Positions 7,466 through 14,975 of a DNA stretch of 64,000 nucleotides are shown piece after piece (within the stretch, counting starts at the first letter, position 1; each line of letters begins with the position of its first letter). The stretch comes from Chryseobacterium luteum. GTDB lineage: Bacteria > Bacteroidota > Bacteroidia > Flavobacteriales > Weeksellaceae. The DNA lies in assembly GCF_000737785.1 (NCBI RefSeq), contig NZ_JPRO01000005.1, positions 81,315-145,314 of the forward strand, given 5' to 3'. The notes beneath the pieces are model-generated. The model ran no database searches and was not told the DNA's origin. It saw nothing but the letters and a program-made list of their open reading frames with translations. The position numbers and the translations under genes were made by a program.

Positions 7466-9643
7466 CTAATTAATATCAACCTGCGGTGAACCTTTAATTG
7501 TTGTACTTCCTTTAAATATCGCTTTAGCAGTTGTTCCTCCGGTTATAGTAACATCATTATTGCCAACGATCCCTACTCCATTAGCTCCCAGCGCAATAAT
7601 ATCTCCCTGAATAGTAATCTTCCCGTCAGAAGACATCGTAATCGAGCTGCTTCCTGTCTCCAGCTTTATCTCTGTAGTACTTTTAATATTTATTTTCCCG
7701 GCATTATCCATTGTTATTGTAGACTTCCCTTTTCCAATATCAATAATACTTTTTGTCTTGACATTGACAGTCTGATTATTCCCGATATCTTCCGTACTGT
7801 CATTACTTACCTCTGTCTTAATATCCCCAGTTCCACTTAACGTAACATGATTTCCACTTCTGTCTTTAATCTCAATCCCACATCCATCATGAAACTGAAT
7901 AATATTCCCGCTTTTACTGCTTAAACTCATCACATTATTCCCGGCACCTCCACCAGCGCCAATACCTCCGTGAAACATGCCTCCCATTACGAAAGGACGG
8001 TCCGGATGCTGATGAACAAAGTTGACGATAATCTGGTCTCCTACTTCAGGAACAGACATAAAACCACGGTTTTTGTTCACTTTATCGCTGCTTCCTGCAT
8101 CCGGAGACATAACGCGGATAAATTCTGTGGTATCCTGTCCGCTCTGCCAGTCGAACTGAACTTTTACTCTTCCCTGATTCAATGGGTCTGTATTGGAAAT
8201 AACTTTTGCAAACTGTGATTCTGCTTTCGGGGTTTCAAATTCCGGGCGGGGGATAAATCCTGTGTCCGCCGCAATGGCTTCAAAAGTCCCGTCATAATAA
8301 CCTCTTGCATCTACTTCATGGGTAACACCTACAATCATTAATTTTGTAAAATAAGAGGTGTCATTGGTATCTGTTTTGCGCATTTCAATATCTGCGGTAC
8401 ATCCTGGATATAAGAACGGAACCGTTGTAGATCCTGAAGTTATAAACACTTCCGATGCCTTGCTTCCTGCTGTTCCTTTCTGGGATGCATCAATATCCAT
8501 AAATGATGTGGCCTTAATCGGGGCCACTCTTAAAGAAGGGGTTTTAAACGTTCTTTCTGATATTTCATAGGCACGTTTGGCAATATCCGAAGTATGGCTG
8601 ATCTTTGATCTTCCGGTGGTCAGTTTTTCATTTTTACTGCTGTTGTAGCCATAAAAGCTCGGACTCACGTGCTGAGCTTTCATCTTAATCGCAATATCAC
8701 TTACACTGCTTCCATAGGTAAGCTTTACGGGTTTTTCCTGTGGCGGAAGCTTCCCGAAATGCAGGACTTCACCATCATAATAAAACTGTTCACCATATGC
8801 TTCGGCGATTCTTGCTAAATAGTTATAATGGGTTTCTTCATACTGACAGCTGTAAGGAACGTTTCCGTGCTGGGCATCTACCCTGAAATCAAATTTATTC
8901 TGTCCCAGTCCTTCTTTTATCACATGATCAGCAATACTGTTCAGGCTTACTTCCTGTCCGCCTCCGAAACTCTGAATATGAGGTGCCGCATCCAGAAGCA
9001 CTGTCGGGCTGAAACCCGTAAGAACGATATTCCCAAGGCTGCCTTTTTCCTGACTAAAACCTACTTCCGTAATAACTCCCACAAAGTTTCGCTCAGGCCC
9101 CTGCTCAATATCTTTATATTTAAATACTACTGTGATTCTTTTTCCTAAAAAGTTTTGTGCTTCCTGCAAATTATGATTTTCTGCGCTGCCCAAACTATCG
9201 TAGGCCAGCATAAGGCTGAATTCATGATGTTTAGAAGCGCTCTGCACCAGCTTAAAATGTTTGAAATGCCTGATCATCTGCCCTTCTATCACAATATCCA
9301 GCATCACAACACGGTTAATTCCCGCAATAATACTCTCCGGAATGGCTGCTGCATTATGTATTTTGGATGTAGGCTGCTTTGACCATACTCTGTTTTCAAT
9401 TACAGAAGGGTCATTGGGAACGAGAGTCTGATTCATGAACATTTTGGAGTTCTGAGCAGTCCCGGAATAAATTTCCTGTGCTTTTTTTGCTGATTTTTTT
9501 ACAGCTTCATCTGCTTTTTGAAGTTTAGCATCTATTTTTTGTGCAGCAATATCTTCAGCACCTTTCAGCTGTTCTGTATCTGCTATATTTTTTGTACTGC
9601 TTTTCGGGCTCTGTACATTTATAGGTTGATCATCCTTAAACAT
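7466..9643 (-). CDS. tssI: T6SS spike protein VgrG/TssI
   Basis: 725-residue VgrG forming the trimeric spike on the Hcp tube. It has an N-terminal extension (about 1-95) rich in Ala/Lys with coiled-coil character, then a gp27-like region (about 105-470) including the phage late-control D-type segment. A gp5 OB-fold follows (about 475-565, with the GRVKVQFDW and VPEVGDQIIVNF signatures). It ends in a long beta-helix (about 575-725) of repeated I/V-x-I-x-G strands. No extra enzymatic C-terminal domain is visible, so cargo probably binds through the LysM and PAAR-like proteins encoded just downstream. Confidence 0.95.
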   Translation of the reverse strand: MFKDDQPINVQSPKSSTKNIADTEQLKGAEDIAAQKIDAKLQKADEAVKKSAKKAQEIYSGTAQNSKMFMNQTLVPNDPSVIENRVWSKQPTSKIHNAAAIPESIIAGINRVVMLDIVIEGQMIRHFKHFKLVQSASKHHEFSLMLAYDSLGSAENHNLQEAQNFLGKRITVVFKYKDIEQGPERNFVGVITEVGFSQEKGSLGNIVLTGFSPTVLLDAAPHIQSFGGGQEVSLNSIADHVIKEGLGQNKFDFRVDAQHGNVPYSCQYEETHYNYLARIAEAYGEQFYYDGEVLHFGKLPPQEKPVKLTYGSSVSDIAIKMKAQHVSPSFYGYNSSKNEKLTTGRSKISHTSDIAKRAYEISERTFKTPSLRVAPIKATSFMDIDASQKGTAGSKASEVFITSGSTTVPFLYPGCTADIEMRKTDTNDTSYFTKLMIVGVTHEVDARGYYDGTFEAIAADTGFIPRPEFETPKAESQFAKVISNTDPLNQGRVKVQFDWQSGQDTTEFIRVMSPDAGSSDKVNKNRGFMSVPEVGDQIIVNFVHQHPDRPFVMGGMFHGGIGAGGGAGNNVMSLSSKSGNIIQFHDGCGIEIKDRSGNHVTLSGTGDIKTEVSNDSTEDIGNNQTVNVKTKSIIDIGKGKSTITMDNAGKINIKSTTEIKLETGSSSITMSSDGKITIQGDIIALGANGVGIVGNNDVTITGGTTAKAIFKGSTTIKGSPQVDIN

Positions 9644-9784
9644 AATGTGTATTTTGCTTAATTATATAATAAATTTGAATAGCTGCCCGTTGCTTGGCAA
9701 TATCGAGCTCGTTTGTCAATCCTTACATAATCCGGGTTATATAGGAACTTCGGTAAACCTTTTGGTCCATTTGTCCAAAAACGG

Positions 9785-9826
9785 TAAAAACAGAACAGTA
9801 TATCCTTACGAATACACTATTCTGTA
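9785..9826 (-). terminator. Terminator of hcp2
   Basis: A hairpin with ACAGAA/TTCTGT ends and a long imperfect stem, followed by five T on the minus strand, lies about 35 bases past the hcp2 stop. It resembles the hcp1 terminator and separates hcp2 from vgrG. Confidence 0.7.
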
Positions 9827-9858
9827 CTAATTTATTTTACTAAGATGATTGTTCAGGA

Positions 9859-10269
9859 TTAATGACCTGATGAAGGCCACATTCCGCGGTACTCAGAGTT
9901 ACCAAGAGTGATTACTTCTGCACTGATTACGAAGCTGATCAGCATGCTGTTCTCGTCTACAGCGTCGAAGTCCACTTCATGCTGGATCACGTATCCGTTT
10001 TCCCATTTTAAAGTAGTCAGTGTACCCTCTTCGTGAGACTTATTGAAAGTAACTTCTCCTGTGGTAGGCTTGTACTTTCCGTTCAGTAAGCTTTCTAAAA
10101 TGTCAGATTTTTCAGTAGCTTCTACTGTTACTTTGATCAGTGCATTGGAGGGATCGGATGCTACACGTCCTGAAACGTCTGTAGATCTTGATACGCTGTA
10201 GTTAAGCTTTAATAATTTTTGCTCTTCTCCTCCGTTGAATTTTAAGATTCCTCTTGAATTTGCTGCCAT
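9859..10269 (-). CDS. tssD: T6SS tube protein Hcp/TssD, copy 2
   Basis: Second Hcp of 136 residues, nearly identical to the copy at 3614-4024 (differences G16E and IDS to VDE near 101-103). It has the same upstream layout: -7 box at 10323-10330 and two GTAGTAATTCTAC palindromes at 10380-10413. It lies directly upstream of vgrG but is separated from it by a terminator, so hcp can be expressed in excess of the spike genes. Together with hcp1 it brackets the vgrG-effector cassette as a long direct repeat. Confidence 0.94.
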   Translation of the reverse strand: MAANSRGILKFNGGEEQKLLKLNYSVSRSTDVSGRVASDPSNALIKVTVEATEKSDILESLLNGKYKPTTGEVTFNKSHEEGTLTTLKWENGYVIQHEVDFDAVDENSMLISFVISAEVITLGNSEYRGMWPSSGH

Positions 10270-10322
10270 GATTTGTAAATTTTAATTGTTAATATTTTGT
10301 GATTTGGTGATTGATTACATAG

Positions 10323-10330
10323 CAAATATA
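10323..10330 (-). promoter_or_regulatory. Predicted hcp2 -7 box
   Basis: TATATTTG on the minus strand fits TAnnTTTG. It lies about 53 bases upstream of the hcp2 ATG and matches the position seen for hcp1 and the hcp relic. Confidence 0.55.
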
Positions 10331-10379
10331 TAACGTCCTATTTTGATAAAAAAGCTTTTAAACAAAAATTTTAAATTTT

Positions 10380-10413
10380 GTAGTAATTCTACGATTTGAT
10401 GTAGTAATTCTAC
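10380..10413. promoter_or_regulatory. Twin palindromic operator upstream of hcp2
   Basis: Exact GTAGTAATTCTAC copies lie at 10380-10392 and 10401-10413, again 21 bases centre to centre and about 110 bases before the ATG, just as at hcp1. The rest of the 360-base gap (10414-10580) is AT-rich with no other signal seen. Confidence 0.65.
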
Positions 10414-10580
10414 GACATTAGATTTAAAACAAACACACAAACAACTGATTTAAAATACATTAAATAATCATTAAAACAATTTTTAATTTAATATTTTAAC
10501 ACCTAACAGAGAAATATTAAGAATTTTTTAAGAATATCAGGCGTAATTTTAACAATGATTTAAAACACCAATGATATAAA

Positions 10581-10607
10581 AAAACCGTCGCAGAAAGTGA
10601 CGGTTTT
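10581..10607 (-). terminator. Terminator of the lytic transglycosylase gene
   Basis: AAAACCGTC pairs with GACGGTTTT around a short loop, with a run of T on the minus strand, about 25 bases past the stop at 10631. Confidence 0.75.
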
Positions 10608-10630
10608 AAAAATGATATAGAGGTTCATAT

Positions 10631-11503
10631 TTATTGCTGTTGAGTGCGGTTCCCTTCTTTTATAGATCGGGAAAGAATTTTATTTTTTTTAAGCAGGAAA
10701 TCCGGCATAAGATCGGTAGGAAGATAAAGGGGGCTCTCCCCTTTTTTCTGAAGTTCATCCACAATCCCCGGATTCCAGGCAAGAATCTCATTCATTTCTA
10801 CATTGAGTTCATCAGCAATGATATTCAGATTAAATCCTGCATTAATTTCCGTTTCCTGAAGGGGTGCGGCATTATTTTTACCACTTCCGCCTTCTGTAAA
10901 GAAAATTTTATTGAGCCTTGAAGAATTATAGTTATTCAGAACGCTTTCCAGTTCACCGGTTGCATAGCAGGCATTCAGATATTTTTTAACATGATTGATG
11001 GTTTCAGCCGGAAGATATTTAGAAAATACATGATATTGGCTTGAACCCGCGCTCTGCATGGCTTTGGCAATATTTCCCTCGCCACAGTTATAGGCTGCAA
11101 CAACAGTGATCCAGTCGCCGTACTTCCTGTAGAGATTGGCCAGGGAAATTACCGCTGTCTTGGTACTTTTATAAACATCTGTACGGTTTTGCTCTGTGAG
11201 TCCGTACTGGTTGGCGTGTGAGGTCATAAACTGCCATATTCCTACTGCTCCTGCTCCTGAGGTTATATTTCTGTTGAAATGAGATTCAATCAGGGCCAGG
11301 TTTCTCAGATGTTTTGGGAGACCTTTCTGTACCAATGAATATTCGATGAATTCAACGATTTCCTTATTGGCATTTATAATGTTATTGTACTTTCTCACGC
11401 TGCTTTCCGAAGTATCGGAGGCTGCGAGAAACTGTCCGTTCACCATTACAAGAGTCCCTGACAGCATCAGTCCTGTAAAGATTTTTTTGAATACAGTTTT
11501 CAT
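10631..11503 (-). CDS. Periplasmic lytic transglycosylase with LysM-like tail
   Basis: 290 residues with a signal peptide (about 1-28), an SLT-type lytic transglycosylase domain (about 45-190) with the catalytic Glu in ALIESHFN (E73), the GAGAVGIWQFM motif and the AAYNCGEGN motif, then a LysM-like segment (about 218-265, ending EILAWNP). It cleaves the glycan strand of peptidoglycan. MltD-like enzymes act in the host's own wall, and here, between hcp2 and clpV, it probably opens the wall for T6SS assembly. An effector role is less likely because it has a signal peptide. Hairpins on both sides suggest a separate transcription unit. Confidence 0.88.
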   Translation of the reverse strand: MKTVFKKIFTGLMLSGTLVMVNGQFLAASDTSESSVRKYNNIINANKEIVEFIEYSLVQKGLPKHLRNLALIESHFNRNITSGAGAVGIWQFMTSHANQYGLTEQNRTDVYKSTKTAVISLANLYRKYGDWITVVAAYNCGEGNIAKAMQSAGSSQYHVFSKYLPAETINHVKKYLNACYATGELESVLNNYNSSRLNKIFFTEGGSGKNNAAPLQETEINAGFNLNIIADELNVEMNEILAWNPGIVDELQKKGESPLYLPTDLMPDFLLKKNKILSRSIKEGNRTQQQ

Positions 11504-11524
11504 TTTAATTTATGGTTATGGCAA

Positions 11525-11568
11525 AGAAAGCTGATTGGGAAATTTGTTTATTCCCCTATCAGCTTTCT
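11525..11568 (-). terminator. Probable terminator after clpV
   Basis: AGAAAGCTGAT pairs with ATCAGCTTTCT around an A/T-rich 20-base loop, in the 77-base gap between the clpV stop and the transglycosylase start. The T tract is weak. Confidence 0.5.
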
Positions 11569-11580
11569 CTGTTTTTATTT

Positions 11581-14076
11581 TTAATCTACTTTCCAGATCA
11601 GTTTGTCTTCTTCGCTGTTCCAGTCTACATGGATGGTCTGTCCGGATTTCACTTCTTCCCTTACAATCATTTTAGAGATCGGCCTTGCGAGCTGTGCCCG
11701 GATTACTCCGGAGATCTGTCTTGCTCCGTATTTGCTGCTGAATCCTCCCAGTGCGAGATTTTTTACTGCTTCGTCGGTGATCTTTAAGGTCATTCCCAAT
11801 CTCATCAGTGAAGTATGAAGTGATTTCAGCTGGATATTGAAAATTCTTTCTGCGATAGATTCCGTGATCGGTGCAAAAGGAATAATCTCAGTGATCCTTG
11901 CCAAAAATTCCGGCCTGAATCTTCCTGAACCGGCCATAATCTGCATCAGTTTGGATGATTCCGGAACTTTTCCTTCTTCAAACTGTTTTACGATTTCTTC
12001 ACTTCCGATATTGGAAGTAAATAGTATCAGGGCGTTACTGAAATCTCCTTCTTTTCCCAGTTTATCATGAACTTTTCCCTCATCCATAATTTGCAGGAAA
12101 ACATCAAAAACGGAATGGTGGGCTTTTTCAATTTCATCGAACAAAACAACGGTATAGGGCTGCTGCCTGATCTTATTAACCAGCATTCCCCCTTCTTCAT
12201 ATCCTACATAACCCGGAGGCGCTCCGTACAGCAATGCTGCGGAATGTTCTTCTTTGAATTCGGACATATCAAAACGTACCATGGCTTTTTCATCGTTGAA
12301 AAGAAGTTCTGCCATAGATTTTGCCAGTTCGGTTTTCCCTGTTCCGGTAGGTCCCAGCAGGAAGAATGACCCGATAGGCTGCCCCGGTTTATTCAGTCCG
12401 CTTCGGTTTTCAACAATGGCATCTGAAAGAATTTTTAAGGCATGATCCTGCCCTACAACTCTGTTCAATAGCATAGATTCCATATTCAGAAGCTTTTCTT
12501 TCTCCTGGGCCTGGATTTTCCCGATTGGAATATTTGTTTTTGCCGCCATTACTGCTGCCAGTTCTAAGCGGTCTACTTTTTCTCTTTTTTTAGCTGCATG
12601 CTGTAAAAGCTCTGCATAGGTATCATCAATGATCTTGTGGATCTGATCAACAGGCATTGAATTGTCAATGGCGGGTTGTTCGTTCAATGATCCCCAAAGG
12701 ATAGGGCTTATCTTATCTCTCAGAAGGTTATAGTTCCAGATCAGTTCGTTTGCCTGGTCTTTGGTATCGGTAAATTCTTCTTTTAAAATACCCTCGTAGG
12801 TTTCTTTCCATCCTGCTAGTTCTTTTTCTGAAAGCTCATCAAGCATTTTGATAGCGGCCATAGTCCGGTCTAAAAGATCAATCGCTGCATCAGGTAGTTT
12901 TTTGCCTTTTGCATATCTTTTTGCGAGACGTACACACTCGGGAATGGAAGTTTTCTCTACTTCTATGCCATGGTGTTTTTTGTAGCCGTCAAGCAGGACA
13001 TCAATCATTTTCACACAGGTCTGTTCATCCGGCTCATTGACTGTAAGAACTTCAAAACGGCGGTTGAAAGCCTGTTCAGGTTCGATAATTTTTCTATATT
13101 CTTCCTGCGTTGTAGCTCCGATCACTGTAATTTCGCCTCTTGCGAGTTCGGGCTTAAGAAGGTTGGCCACATTTCCGATGCTCCCTTTCGGGTCTAAAAG
13201 GGTGTGGATTTCATCTATAAAAAGGACTGCTTTTTCAATTTTCTTGCATTCGTTGATTACTTTTTTCAGTCGGTCTTCAATTTCACCTTTATAAGAAGTC
13301 CCAGCTAATAATGCTCCGGTGTCCAGTTCCAGAAGGGTAGCATTTTTAAGCATTTCGGGAACATTCCCTTTGGTGATTTCTGTCGCAAAGCCTTCTACCA
13401 AAGCTGTTTTCCCAACGCCCGGCTCACCGATGATGATCACATTCGGCTTACTTCTGCGGCAAAGGATCTCAACGAGCATTCTGAGCTCTTTGTCTCTTCC
13501 TATGATGTTTTCAAGATCGCCTTTCCTGGCCTGTGCCGTTCTGTCTACACAGTAACTTTTAATTGACGGAAATGATGAATCTGTGAAATCTGATCCGTTT
13601 GAAAAAAGGGAAGAGAAATCACCGTCTTCAGATACGGCAAAAGGGGTATCTTTTCTATATAAATTGAAAATTTCATGTTCTCTCAGGGGAAGTGATTTCA
13701 GCTGCTGCAGTGAAAAAACTACCTGAGGTTTTACAATAGCGGTAAGGATACAGATCGGTGTGATCTCATCCAGCCCAAGTTTTAAGCGAATATCGTCAGC
13801 TTCTTCCGTAAGGATATCTACAGCTTCATCCTGTCGTACTTCATCCGGCAGATGGGCTGTTTTCGGATAGTCTTCGATGCGGACATCTGCCCATTCATAG
13901 AAATAGCCGGGATCTTTATCAATACTTTTCAGGAATTCATTAAGCCCGATATCTTTATGCATTAACGCCTGCAGAATATGCGGACCGCCGTATGTGGCAT
14001 TGTAATTCTCCTTCGCTATCGACTGAGCAATATGAAATAGCTGCTTTACTGTTTCGTTGGTTACTAATACTCCCAT
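11581..14076 (-). CDS. clpV: T6SS sheath-disassembly ATPase ClpV/TssH
   Basis: 831-residue class B Clp/Hsp100 AAA+ ATPase that recycles the contracted T6SS sheath. It has an N-terminal Clp-N domain (about 1-150), a first AAA module with Walker A GEPGVGKT (217-224) and an IDEIH Walker B, a middle helical region (about 400-520), a second AAA module with Walker A GPTGTGKT (near 573) and FDEIEK, and a C-terminal D2-small domain. Its place among hcp, vgrG and tssR supports TssH rather than general ClpB. The sheath genes tssB and tssC that it serves are not in this window. Confidence 0.93.
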   Translation of the reverse strand: MGVLVTNETVKQLFHIAQSIAKENYNATYGGPHILQALMHKDIGLNEFLKSIDKDPGYFYEWADVRIEDYPKTAHLPDEVRQDEAVDILTEEADDIRLKLGLDEITPICILTAIVKPQVVFSLQQLKSLPLREHEIFNLYRKDTPFAVSEDGDFSSLFSNGSDFTDSSFPSIKSYCVDRTAQARKGDLENIIGRDKELRMLVEILCRRSKPNVIIIGEPGVGKTALVEGFATEITKGNVPEMLKNATLLELDTGALLAGTSYKGEIEDRLKKVINECKKIEKAVLFIDEIHTLLDPKGSIGNVANLLKPELARGEITVIGATTQEEYRKIIEPEQAFNRRFEVLTVNEPDEQTCVKMIDVLLDGYKKHHGIEVEKTSIPECVRLAKRYAKGKKLPDAAIDLLDRTMAAIKMLDELSEKELAGWKETYEGILKEEFTDTKDQANELIWNYNLLRDKISPILWGSLNEQPAIDNSMPVDQIHKIIDDTYAELLQHAAKKREKVDRLELAAVMAAKTNIPIGKIQAQEKEKLLNMESMLLNRVVGQDHALKILSDAIVENRSGLNKPGQPIGSFFLLGPTGTGKTELAKSMAELLFNDEKAMVRFDMSEFKEEHSAALLYGAPPGYVGYEEGGMLVNKIRQQPYTVVLFDEIEKAHHSVFDVFLQIMDEGKVHDKLGKEGDFSNALILFTSNIGSEEIVKQFEEGKVPESSKLMQIMAGSGRFRPEFLARITEIIPFAPITESIAERIFNIQLKSLHTSLMRLGMTLKITDEAVKNLALGGFSSKYGARQISGVIRAQLARPISKMIVREEVKSGQTIHVDWNSEEDKLIWKVD

Positions 14077-14304
14077 TTATCGTTTTCTATTATTAATATG
14101 TCTGTGTTTGCTTCGGTTTATCAGATTATTTGGTGTAATCTGTTAAAGTATATTTTTTTACAAATATATCTTTTTTATGCAATGTATATAGGGTTAAAGA
14201 TAGTTAATTCTTTGATTAGAGAGTAATAAGTTTTTGCCGTACCAGTAATTTTAACAATTAAGACATAAGCCGTTTATAAAAACTTCATCTACAGGATCCC
14301 GGGC

Positions 14305-14337
14305 AAAAAAGACTGTCTTTTCAGGGACAGTCTTTTT
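14305..14337 (-). terminator. Hairpin terminator downstream of the hcp relic
   Basis: AAAAAGACTGTC pairs with GGACAGTCTTTTT around a 7-base loop. It lies about 90 bases past the decayed hcp start and is probably what remains of that gene's terminator. Confidence 0.65.
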
Positions 14338-14339
14338 CT

Positions 14340-14459
14340 ATGAATGTTGATGTGTAATAGTGTTTCTTGTTTATGGCGTAATCTGCAGGCAATCACTATA
14401 TTCAATAACTTATACTATTTCCGTCACTGAATTTTTATGATTCCTGAATTTCCCGTCAT
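14340..14459 (-). pseudogene. Relic of a third hcp gene
   Basis: On the minus strand, bases 14459-14429 align with the first codons of hcp2: the upstream TTTACAAT, an ATG, then codons reading roughly M-T-G-N-S-G-I-I-K against MAANSRGILKF, with a small deletion. Upstream, the leader (ATTAATATTTTGTGAT block), the -7 box (14510-14517) and one GTAGTAATTCTAC palindrome (14567-14579) also match hcp2. The hcp body is missing and a terminator-like hairpin follows at 14305-14337. The remaining 14077-14300 and 14600-14928 hold no gene that I can see. Confidence 0.6.
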
Positions 14460-14509
14460 GATTGTAAATTTTCCCGTTATTAATATTTTGTGATGTGGTG
14501 ATTGTTTAA

Positions 14510-14579
14510 CAAATATATAGCGCTTATTTCTATTTCAAAAGTATTTTAATATAAATTTCATATTTTGTAGTAATTCTAC
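14510..14579 (-). promoter_or_regulatory. Orphan hcp-type promoter
   Basis: TATATTTG -7 box at 14510-14517 (minus strand) and a single GTAGTAATTCTAC palindrome at 14567-14579, spaced as in the hcp1 and hcp2 promoters but with one 21-base unit lost. It now drives no intact gene before the hairpin at 14305-14337, though readthrough into clpV is possible. Confidence 0.5.
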
Positions 14580-14788
14580 TACTTTTGATTTAAGAATCCC
14601 CGCCAGAGATCACTGAAAAGGGGTTTCGATTATCAGCCTATATACAAAAAAGAGATATTTTACACTTAAATGAGAAATACGGGTGTTTTTTGAAACCTAA
14701 TATTGACTTTCATAATACAGCTCTGCAGGTATAGTGTTTAATTAAAATTAACGTGAGCTTAGTATGAATAAGAGCAATTTTATTCTAT

Positions 14789-14845
14789 CGCAAAGAAATA
14801 CAAAATATTTCCTGTGTATAAGTAAAATGGGTTTGTTTAAAAATT
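14789..14845. repeat. Dispersed intergenic repeat copy
   Basis: Bases 14789-14845 (CGCAAAGAAATACAAAATA, then CCTGTGTATA and AAATGG) resemble 286-346 and the inverted segment near 24755-24780. No coding potential. Confidence 0.4.
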
Positions 14846-14928
14846 AGAGTTCTGAAAAGTTTCAGAGCTGCCCGGATTTAAGATTTAAAGTGATGATGTG
14901 GTATTTAAGCCATTATCCTTTTAACACA

Positions 14929-14957
14929 AAAAAGCAGAAGTTTATACTCCTGCTTTT
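14929..14957 (-). terminator. Terminator of tssR
   Basis: AAAAGCAG pairs with CTGCTTTT around a short loop, with T residues following on the minus strand, about 20 bases past the tssR stop. Confidence 0.7.
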
Positions 14958-14975
14958 GATATGCTAAAATAGTGA

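Noticed and set aside
11525..11568. Riboswitch in front of the transglycosylase
   Set aside because: The hairpin lies downstream of clpV and upstream of nothing on that strand that it could control except the next start; a simple terminator explains it.
12254..13555. Several open plus-strand frames inside clpV
   Set aside because: They are antisense to a conserved AAA+ ATPase and show Ser-, Phe- and Ile-rich antisense composition.
14600..14928. A gene between the orphan hcp promoter and tssR
   Set aside because: No frame with a convincing start or family was found; only repeat fragments and a terminator are present.
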